Below are positions 57,556 to 64,000 of a stretch of DNA of 64,000 nucleotides, piece by piece. The DNA is from Micavibrio sp. (GTDB lineage Bacteria; Pseudomonadota; Alphaproteobacteria; Micavibrionales; Micavibrionaceae), in NCBI GenBank assembly GCA_021604545.1, contig BQJE01000001.1, positions 231,444 through 295,443 of the forward strand, in the 5' to 3' direction. Each line of letters begins with the position of its first letter. The stretch's first letter is position 1. A model generated the notes under the pieces. It did not search any database and was not told the DNA's origin. It saw nothing but the letters and a program-made list of their open reading frames with translations. Both the position numbers and the translations under genes were made by a program.

Positions 57556-58584
57556 ATGTTATCACCAGATTTTTTTCAGCACTTTTTTACTGGCCTCAAA
57601 AGCGGTTCGGCTTTTAATCGGGTTTTGTATACGGTCCTTGGCTCAGCAGCTGTAAGTGTGCTTTTTATTTCTGCTGTGACACATATTGCAAGTGCACAGG
57701 AGGATCCGGGGGTGATGAATTTACTGCCTGACGGGGAGCGTGAAGGCGGCTCCATGGCAGAAGAGGTTGAGGGGGGAATATCTGCTCCAAGTGCTAGCGC
57801 ACTCTCTAGTCCTCAAGCGGGCTCTACACCAGAAAGCGGTGCTGTTGAAATTCCATCTATCGAAGCGCCGGACGATGTAGATGATAATGTATTTTTTGAT
57901 GCCGAGGCTCTTGTGCCCACAGGTGAGATGGGTACCGGTGCGCCACGAAAAGTTAATCCAAGATTGCAACCAGCTTCAAAACTGATCCTTGTGACAAAAA
58001 ATGCCGGCTCGAATAGTAGAAAAGCACAACTTGTTTCTGCTTCCAGAGCGATGAAGCTTGGTCGTTACGAGGCGGCACTGGATATGTATGACAGGCTCTA
58101 TGCAAAAAACAAACGTGATCCGCGCATCTTGATGGGCCGTGCTGTTTCGCTGCAACATCTGGGACGATTTGATGCGGCTATCGGTACATATGAAGAGCTG
58201 TCAGAAGTTGATCCTCATAATGTCGAAGCCAAAATAAATATGCTTGGTCTTTTGGGAACGAAATACCCTTCTGTGGCACTCAGGCGTTTGCTGGATCTAA
58301 GGGATGAGCACGCGAACAACCCTGGCATTGCCGCGCAGATAGCCGTTACACAAGCCAAACTTGGCAATTTTGAGGAGGCGATTCATTACCTGGGAATTGC
58401 TGCCAGTATGGAGCCCGATAATGCCGGGCATGTTTATAATATGGCTGTCATAGCTGATCGTGCCGGCTCTAAAAAGCAGGCTGTCAAATATTACGAGCAA
58501 GCGCTTGAAATTGATTCCATATACGGGCGCGGGGAAACAATCCCGCGTGAGTCTGTATATGAAAGACTTGCCAATATTCGCTAG
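57556..58584 (+). CDS. TPR-repeat protein with membrane anchor
   Basis: A 342-residue protein. An N-terminal membrane segment at about 22-40 (VLYTVLGSAAVSVLFISAV) precedes a Ser/Pro/Glu-rich linker of about 90 residues. Tetratricopeptide repeats run from about 160 to the end (MKLGRYEAALDMYDRLYAKN, AVSLQHLGRFDAAIGTYEEL, AVKYYEQALEID). TPR proteins such as PilF, TadD or MshN help secretin assembly in related systems, and a similar role fits here. Its stop codon lies in the left arm of a 145-bp palindromic element. Confidence 0.8.
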   Translation: MLSPDFFQHFFTGLKSGSAFNRVLYTVLGSAAVSVLFISAVTHIASAQEDPGVMNLLPDGEREGGSMAEEVEGGISAPSASALSSPQAGSTPESGAVEIPSIEAPDDVDDNVFFDAEALVPTGEMGTGAPRKVNPRLQPASKLILVTKNAGSNSRKAQLVSASRAMKLGRYEAALDMYDRLYAKNKRDPRILMGRAVSLQHLGRFDAAIGTYEELSEVDPHNVEAKINMLGLLGTKYPSVALRRLLDLRDEHANNPGIAAQIAVTQAKLGNFEEAIHYLGIAASMEPDNAGHVYNMAVIADRAGSKKQAVKYYEQALEIDSIYGRGETIPRESVYERLANIR

Positions 58585-58727
58585 CAGGCGTTAACAAAGT
58601 ACGATAAATGGCCTGCAAATTCAGAATTTCTGCGCTTCCGCTTCTCAAATACGCAAAAGTATTCTGCGGGGCGGTTCTCCGAATTCAGAATTTTCGGCGC
58701 ATTTCTCTTTCTTTGTTAACGCCTGCT
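58583..58727. repeat. 145-bp palindromic element with 17-bp perfect terminal inverted repeats
   Basis: AGCAGGCGTTAACAAAG at 58583-58599 is mirrored exactly by CTTTGTTAACGCCTGCT at 58711-58727. Inward, further blocks pair in register (around AAATTCAGAATT and its partner), and the centre has AATAC-GCAAAA-GTATT. It overlaps the TPR gene's stop codon and ends 20 bp before prepilin peptidase. It could be a small non-autonomous mobile element or a large RNA hairpin within the pilus transcript. Confidence 0.8.
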
Positions 58728-58747
58728 TGTTTCTATAGGTGTCTGTT

Positions 58748-59551
58748 ATGATTCTTTTTCCCATGGAACTGCTGATCATTACGGCAGCGGCTCTGGCGCT
58801 GGGAAGTTTTTCAACGGCCTTAATTTATCGTGTGCCGCGCAATATTCCGTGGGCTTTTGGAACTTCTAAAAAAGGAGAGCCAACAGCCGGACGTTCCGTT
58901 TGCACATCCTGTAAGGCTGTTCTTTCTCCGTTGGACTTGGTTCCTGTTTTTTCCTGGCTTTTTTTGAGAGGAAAATGTCGTCAATGCAAGACGCTCATAC
59001 CTGCGCGCTACCCATTAACAGAGCTGGGTGTTGTTCTGGCGTGTCTTGGGGCATATGCCGTTTTTGGTTTTAATGCCTATACATTTTTCATTATGGCGGC
59101 CATTCCTTTTTTGATGGCTCTTTTGGTTATTGATCTGGACCATATGATTTTGCCAAACCAACTTGTTTTTATTGTCGGTTTGATTGGTCTGGGGCATCTT
59201 CTTTTTGTATTTTTTAGTTCGTCTTTTACGATGGATCGTTTTGAACTTGTTGCTATGTATGTCGTTGCTGCGCTTTTTTATGCGGGTTTATCATGGTTTT
59301 TGGGGTGGTTTTTAACCAAAATCCTGAAAAAAGATGCCTTAGGCTTCGGAGATGTAAAGTTTTTTGCTGTAGCTGGCCTGTGGCTTGGGCTTTCGAATGT
59401 TGCCCCGTTCTTAATTTTGTCCGGTTTGTTGGGCATTGTTTTTTCTGTGGTTTGGCAAAAGGTCAAAAAAGAAGCTGTTTTTCCCTTTGGTCCGGCCTTA
59501 ATAACATCACTTTATGTAGTTTTGCTTCTTCGAGGTTCTCTTTTGCTCTAA
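58748..59551 (+). CDS. pilD: prepilin peptidase / N-methyltransferase
   Basis: Inner-membrane aspartyl protease that cleaves and N-methylates prepilins. The tetracysteine zinc motif (CTSC near residue 55 and CRQC near 80) is complete, and the two catalytic Asp are in IDLDHMILPN near 130 and GFGDVK near 201. Several membrane helices fill the rest; the length of 267 residues is typical. The ATG at 58748 is preferred over a GTG three codons earlier; both have only weak ribosome-binding sites, which may reflect the palindrome just upstream. A functional enzyme implies pilin substrates elsewhere. Confidence 0.93.
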   Translation: MILFPMELLIITAAALALGSFSTALIYRVPRNIPWAFGTSKKGEPTAGRSVCTSCKAVLSPLDLVPVFSWLFLRGKCRQCKTLIPARYPLTELGVVLACLGAYAVFGFNAYTFFIMAAIPFLMALLVIDLDHMILPNQLVFIVGLIGLGHLLFVFFSSSFTMDRFELVAMYVVAALFYAGLSWFLGWFLTKILKKDALGFGDVKFFAVAGLWLGLSNVAPFLILSGLLGIVFSVVWQKVKKEAVFPFGPALITSLYVVLLLRGSLLL

Positions 59552-59652
59552 AAACCAGTAAAATCAATAAAGTTAATGGTTCTTTACTTTCCCTTTATAA
59601 AATTGCGTTAAAACTAGTATTTAGGCACTGATTACAAAAAAGGATATTTCTT

Positions 59653-60831
59653 GTGGATCTGACACAACTTCTTGCTTTTACCATGCAAAATAATGCCTCT
59701 GACTTACATTTAAGTGCGGGCAGTCCGGCGATCATCCGTGTTGATGGATTGATGAAACGTGTTAAAGGTGATTCGCTAAGCAGCGATGACATTAGGACCA
59801 TGCTCTATTCGGTGATGTCGGAAGATCAGCGCTCAGAGTATGAGAAAAATATGGAGCTCGACTTTGCGATTGCTCTCGGTGAAAAAGCAAGGTTTCGTGT
59901 GAACGGTTTTACCACGCGTTTGGGTGCATCGGCTGTTTTTCGGACGATTCCTTCTGTGGTTCCTACCATGGACGAGTTGGAGTTGCCTGCTGTTATGAGT
60001 CGCTTTGCTGAGCTTGAAAAGGGAATTATTCTGATTACCGGTCCGACCGGAAGTGGTAAGTCGACAACTTTGGCTTCTATGGTTAACCATATCAACCTGC
60101 ATCATTCTAAGCATATTTTGACAATTGAAGATCCGGTTGAATTTTTTCATACTTCAAAGAAAAGTTTGGTCAATCACCGAGAGGTTGGGACCGACACTAA
60201 CTCTTTTGCCCGCGCTTTGAAAAGTGCCTTGCGTGAAGATCCTGACGTAATTCTGGTTGGTGAGATGCGTGATTATGAAACGATTTCTCTGGCATTGACG
60301 GCAGCAGAAACAGGTCACCTTGTCTTTGCCACATTGCATGCCAGCTCAGCGGCAAAAACCATTGACCGTGTTATTGATGTGTTTCCGACCGGGGATAAGG
60401 AAATGGTGCGCGCTATGCTGGCCAGTTCATTGCAGGGTGTCGTCGCGCAGACTCTTTTGCGCCGTGTTGACGGTGGTCGCGTTGGGGCATTTGAGATTTT
60501 GGTTGGAACAAATGCTGTCAGAAATCTTATTCGTGAGAATCAGATTGCGCAGATGTATTCTATGATGCAAACCGGTTCGCGCTACGGAATGATCACAATG
60601 GAAGAGGCGGTCTCCAATTTACTTGAGGGTGGTGTAATTAGTAAAGAAGAAGCCAGACGGACGCTTCTTAGAACATCAGATGAAAGCGATGATGATGGTG
60701 GTGATGATAGCGGGGAATATGCATCTGCTGCTCTTGGTGGTGGGCGTATTGGTGATGACGAGGACATGGGCAGTGTCGATATAGATACTGGGCAGGGTAA
60801 AAAAGGTGGCGGTGAGGGATATTCGTTTTGA
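59653..60831 (+). CDS. pilT: twitching-motility retraction ATPase PilT
   Basis: Hexameric ATPase that disassembles the pilus. Its 392 residues include the N-terminal PAS-like part (NNASDLHLSAGSPAIIRVDG), Walker A GPTGSGKST at about 130-138, Walker B ILVGEMRD near 200, the His box TGHLVFATLHASS near 220 and AVRNLIRENQ near 288, corresponding to the AIRNLIRE motif needed for retraction. Unusual is the C-terminal 40 residues, an Asp/Gly/Ser-rich tail (DESDDDGGDDSGEYAS) after the normal end of PilT. The start is GTG 59653 with AAGGA upstream. It overlaps the pilU start by 4 bp. Confidence 0.93.
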   Translation: MDLTQLLAFTMQNNASDLHLSAGSPAIIRVDGLMKRVKGDSLSSDDIRTMLYSVMSEDQRSEYEKNMELDFAIALGEKARFRVNGFTTRLGASAVFRTIPSVVPTMDELELPAVMSRFAELEKGIILITGPTGSGKSTTLASMVNHINLHHSKHILTIEDPVEFFHTSKKSLVNHREVGTDTNSFARALKSALREDPDVILVGEMRDYETISLALTAAETGHLVFATLHASSAAKTIDRVIDVFPTGDKEMVRAMLASSLQGVVAQTLLRRVDGGRVGAFEILVGTNAVRNLIRENQIAQMYSMMQTGSRYGMITMEEAVSNLLEGGVISKEEARRTLLRTSDESDDDGGDDSGEYASAALGGGRIGDDEDMGSVDIDTGQGKKGGGEGYSF

Positions 60832-61964
60832 CCGCCCCAATTATTTTCACATATCTTAACGCAATGAATGAACATAAGGCGAGTGACCTTTACTTAACGG
60901 TTGGTCATGCGCCTTGTCTGCGTACGGATAATGATATGATTAATATTACAGACACCCCCCAGACTCCGGAGAACATAGAAGAATTACTAAATTCTATGCT
61001 AACCACCCGTCAAAGGCGCGATTTTGATGCGCACATGGAGCTCAATACAGCTTTGGATATGGGGCAGTATGGGCGTTTTCGTGTCAACGTTATGCGCCAG
61101 CGACAGTTTCCTGCTCTTGTCATTAGGCGTATCGTTTCGCAAATTCCCAGCTTTGCAGATTTGAAGCTTCCTAAAGTCTTGGAAAAACTTTCGCTGGAGA
61201 GGCGTGGGCTAATCCTGGTAACGGGTATTACTGGCTCAGGAAAATCGACAACCCTTGCGGCCATGATTGATCATAGGAATGTAAGTGAAAAGGGTCACAT
61301 TATAACGATAGAAGACCCTATAGAATATTTTCATGAGCATAAGCAATCTGTTGTTACACAAAGAGAGGTTGGTGTGGATACTGAAAGCTATGCTCTTGCC
61401 ATGAAGAATTCTCTGAGACAGCGTCCTGATGTGATTCTGGTGGGAGAAATTCGTGACCGAGAGGTTATGGAGCAGGCCCTTACAATTGCTGAAACTGGTC
61501 ATCTGTGCCTTGCTACGATCCACACCAATAACTCGTATCAGGCGATTGAGCGTATTGTGAATTTGTTTCCTGAGGACTATCACAGCCAGATTCGCCTTAA
61601 TCTTTCCATGAACTTGAAGGGTATTATATCTCAGCGCCTGCTTCCCTGTGAAACAGGTGGGTTGGTGCCGGCTATTGAAATTATGTTGAATCAGGGGCTT
61701 GTGCGAGAGCTTATACTTACAGGTAAAATCTCAAAAATTTCTGAAGTTATGGAGTCTAACAATCCTCTGGGTATGTGTACCTTCGATCAGTCACTTTTAC
61801 GGCTTTATATTGACAATTTAATTTCGGAAGATACGGCCATCAGCAACTCAGATAGACCTTCCGATATGAAGATGAAGATTCACCAGGCGAGGCTAGCGGG
61901 TAAAGCCGGGGGTTCTAAGGATACCCTGCAGGCAGTTGATACATCTCTACTATCCTTTGATTAG
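60828..61964 (+). CDS. pilU: PilT paralog, PilU-like ATPase
   Basis: A second retraction-type ATPase of 378 residues, coupled to pilT by a 4-bp TTGA overlap. The core is complete but diverged: Walker A reads GITGSGKST (Ile instead of Pro), Walker B VILVGEIRD near 202 and His box TGHLCLATIHTNN near 224. The AIRN-type retraction motif is replaced by a non-matching sequence (GLVRELILTGK), as in PilU. PilU helps PilT retract against load but cannot work alone. The TTG start at 60828 has GAGGG upstream; an internal ATG (MNEHKASDLY) is a less likely start. Confidence 0.9.
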   Translation: MTAPIIFTYLNAMNEHKASDLYLTVGHAPCLRTDNDMINITDTPQTPENIEELLNSMLTTRQRRDFDAHMELNTALDMGQYGRFRVNVMRQRQFPALVIRRIVSQIPSFADLKLPKVLEKLSLERRGLILVTGITGSGKSTTLAAMIDHRNVSEKGHIITIEDPIEYFHEHKQSVVTQREVGVDTESYALAMKNSLRQRPDVILVGEIRDREVMEQALTIAETGHLCLATIHTNNSYQAIERIVNLFPEDYHSQIRLNLSMNLKGIISQRLLPCETGGLVPAIEIMLNQGLVRELILTGKISKISEVMESNNPLGMCTFDQSLLRLYIDNLISEDTAISNSDRPSDMKMKIHQARLAGKAGGSKDTLQAVDTSLLSFD

Positions 61965-62129
61965 AGAAAATTGGGTGCTCATTTGCCCATATTATCTAGG
62001 GCATGTTTCATAAAACGTTGATCTGCTATTGCCTGAGAGGGGCTGTTATGGTGTAATAGTACCAGTGAGAATGTTCACTGATTCGCGGCTGTCCATGCCA
62101 CAATTCTACATTTTTCGGAGTGTTTCCCA
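61965..62129. promoter_or_regulatory. 165-bp gap before the secretin gene
   Basis: No coding sequence. The secretin's ribosome-binding site is probably CGGAG at 62116-62120. The gap is large enough for a separate promoter, which I cannot define. Confidence 0.3.
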
Positions 62130-64000
62130 ATGTCCAAGCGCCAAGTCCTTAAGACTCTAAAATCATACGGGTTTTTAAATTTATGTTGCCTTACGGTTAT
62201 GGGGCTGTCTCTGTCAGGCTGCGATTTGGCAACGAATTATTTGAAGCAGGATAGAGGTTCAAATATGGAGATGCAGGATTTTCGGGATGGTCTTGCCGAG
62301 CGTATACCTGAGGTTGACAGCGATGCTGATGGAAGGGGTAGTTCCATACCGTCACTTCAGCCTTATATTTCGTCCGTGCCAGAAAATTTGAAGCCAATGC
62401 CGTTGGTTTCTGTTTCTGTCAACCAGTCCGTTCCTATACGCGACGTGTTATTTGAGTTAGCCGAGCAGGCCGAATACGATCTGGAGCTTGATCCAGGCAT
62501 ACGTGGTTCTGTAATTTTTACGGCGCGTAACAAGCCTTTTGATCTGGTTATTGAGCGCATTTCAGACATTGCCGGTCTGAGATATCAGTTCAAGGACGAG
62601 ATTCTCCGGGTGGAAATGGATACGCCATATAACAAGACTTATAAGGTAGATTATCTCAGTTATGTTCGCACCAATTCAGGGAATGTCAGGAATAACATTG
62701 GTGTTGTTTCCGGTGAGGGGACTGATACAGGATCGAGCTTCTCTGCGACGACCGAAAGTGAGGCAAATTTCTGGGGAGAGATGGAAACTAATCTGCAGCA
62801 GATATTGGGCGAGGCGGCTGCCTCTTCGCTTAAAACATCCAGGGATCCCAGGATCGTAGCGACATCGCAGAATCCAGATGTGCAGCCGCTTGTACCGCCA
62901 GCCGGGCCGGGCGAGGAGCAGGAAATTAATGTTCAGCCTCCCGAAGCGGTCTTGAATGTTGAATCTTTGCCGTTGGAAGATGAGGAAGATTCAACGGGGG
63001 ATGGTGAGGGCAATCAAGCAAGTTTTGGTATCAACAAACAGGCCGGCATTATTAATGTTTTTGCTTCAGAAAAAGCTCATAAGGAGGTGAATGCTTACCT
63101 TCGTCTTGTTCGGCGTGCTGTAACAGCGCAGGTTCTCATTGAAGCCAAGATTCTTGAGGTCGTTCTCAACGACGAAAACATAGCCGGTATCGACTGGCGC
63201 TATCTAGATGCCTTGTCAGGTGAGGGGGCCATCGGTTTCCTTTCAGATGGTTTCGGCGGCGCCGGCGGGATTCTTGAGACACTTAACGGAAGTGGCGTTC
63301 CCCCTGTGGTAACGCCTATAGGTGAGACCGTGGTGGCAAATAACTCCAACTTTGTTCTCGGCTTTGCCGGTGATGATGTGCAGGCTTTCGTCCAGGCGGT
63401 TTCAGGATTTGGTACGGTTCGTGCCTTGGCTAGTCCGCGTCTAACGGTTCTAAACAATCAATCAGCTGTGTTGAATGTTGCAACGAACAGGGTCTTTTTT
63501 GAAATTGACGTTGATGTAACAACAGATAGCGGGGTGACATCGATTGATGTTGATAGTGATATTAGAAATGTGCCGGAGGGGGTCTTGGTTAATGTCCAGC
63601 CGTCTATCAATCTTGATAGCGGCACCATTTCCATGGCAGTTCGTCCGACAATAACCAATATCGTAGGTCAGGTGGCGGACCCAGCTGTCGCAATTGCGAC
63701 AGCTGCTGCAACACCGCCAATTACAGGTATTGTTTCCAATGTTCCGGAAGTCAATGTGCAGGAAATTGATTCTGTCATTCAGGTTCGTTCGGGCCAGCCA
63801 ATTGTTATGGGAGGGTTGTTGCAGGATAGATCTACATCAACTACTAGCGGTGTCCCTGTGCTCGGCGAAGTGCCAATGCTTGGTTCGCTGTTCCGTAAGC
63901 AAGGTGATCTGGTTCAGAAAACAGAGTTGGTTATTTTCCTGAAAGCGACGATCATTGAATCGCCGGATGACACTATTCACAATACAGATCGCGATTTGTA
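62130..64000 (+). CDS. type IV pilus / MSHA-type secretin lipoprotein (truncated by window end)
   Basis: Outer-membrane channel for the pilus. The gene opens at ATG 62130 and is still open at 64000 (623 complete codons). The signal peptide ends in the lipobox LSGC (Cys at residue 31), so it is a lipoprotein, as in MshL and some PilQ proteins. A short STN-like domain (LFELAEQAEYDLELDPGIRG) follows, then N-domains, a Ser/Pro/Glu-rich linker at about 245-300, and the secretin domain. That domain shows VLIEAKILEVVLNDENIAGI near 332 and the signature GVPVLGEVPMLGSLFRK near 574. The pilins should lie beyond the window. Confidence 0.9.
   Translation, partial: MSKRQVLKTLKSYGFLNLCCLTVMGLSLSGCDLATNYLKQDRGSNMEMQDFRDGLAERIPEVDSDADGRGSSIPSLQPYISSVPENLKPMPLVSVSVNQSVPIRDVLFELAEQAEYDLELDPGIRGSVIFTARNKPFDLVIERISDIAGLRYQFKDEILRVEMDTPYNKTYKVDYLSYVRTNSGNVRNNIGVVSGEGTDTGSSFSATTESEANFWGEMETNLQQILGEAAASSLKTSRDPRIVATSQNPDVQPLVPPAGPGEEQEINVQPPEAVLNVESLPLEDEEDSTGDGEGNQASFGINKQAGIINVFASEKAHKEVNAYLRLVRRAVTAQVLIEAKILEVVLNDENIAGIDWRYLDALSGEGAIGFLSDGFGGAGGILETLNGSGVPPVVTPIGETVVANNSNFVLGFAGDDVQAFVQAVSGFGTVRALASPRLTVLNNQSAVLNVATNRVFFEIDVDVTTDSGVTSIDVDSDIRNVPEGVLVNVQPSINLDSGTISMAVRPTITNIVGQVADPAVAIATAAATPPITGIVSNVPEVNVQEIDSVIQVRSGQPIVMGGLLQDRSTSTTSGVPVLGEVPMLGSLFRKQGDLVQKTELVIFLKATIIESPDDTIHNTDRDL

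Overview
The window is chromosomal DNA of a Gram-negative bacterium with moderate G+C, most likely an alphaproteobacterium. The evidence is the order carA / yqeY / dnaG / rpoD / tRNA-Ile(CAU), the DUF3126 protein, a class II DAHP synthase, a GSII-type glutamine synthetase, lipid A/Kdo genes, and an OlsB-like/PlsC pair. The lineage (for instance Micavibrio-like or Rhodospirillales-like) is inference only; no 16S gene is present.

Layout. 1-14.4 kb is housekeeping: a LysR regulator cut by the window edge, trxB, an ELM1-family protein, an Lrp/AsnC regulator, greA, then carB, a beta-carbonic anhydrase and carA in one leftward run, followed by rightward yqeY, dnaG, rpoD and tRNA-Ile(CAU). 14.4-17.7 kb holds a peptidase E gene and a DUF1611/PLP-racemase pair, bracketed by the tRNA-Ile 3' end and a second copy of that 3' end. 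17.7-24.1 kb is accessory: a Tat-type exported orphan, a coiled-coil orphan, a beta-barrel porin and a NIT-domain chemoreceptor. 24.2-34.1 kb is mostly core: rpsD, trmJ, gltX, nadE, DAHP synthase, lpxK and waaA, plus a eukaryotic-type class I cyclic nucleotide phosphodiesterase. 34.2-40.7 kb is a leftward operon of exported proteins: a small secreted protein, a 1,259-residue triple beta-helix protein and two Cys-containing paralogs. 40.8-50.4 kb has DUF3126, PlsC and OlsB-like acyltransferases, a low-molecular-weight phosphatase, two tRNA-Arg genes, an OmpA-like envelope protein, cyclopropane fatty acid synthase, a pentapeptide-repeat orphan and GSII.

50.7-64 kb is a long rightward type IV pilus (MSHA/T2SS-like) assembly cluster: PilB ATPase, PilC platform protein, a PilM-PilN (GspL-like) fusion, PilO-like and PilP/GspB-like proteins, an ABC ATPase, a TPR protein, prepilin peptidase, two retraction-type ATPases (PilT, PilU) and a lipoprotein secretin that runs off the window. 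Pilin genes are not in the window. PilC has no ATG, GTG or TTG at its real N-terminus and appears to start at ATC.

The most notable observations are the ATC start of pilC, the GspL-like fusion and lone ABC ATPase in the pilus operon, the class I PDE, the tRNA 3'-end duplication around a possible D-amino-acid module, the triple beta-helix protein ending inside a fourth module, the carbonic anhydrase between carA and carB, and two long palindromic elements (567-674 and 58583-58727). Functions come from reading the translated sequence by eye; no database search was run.
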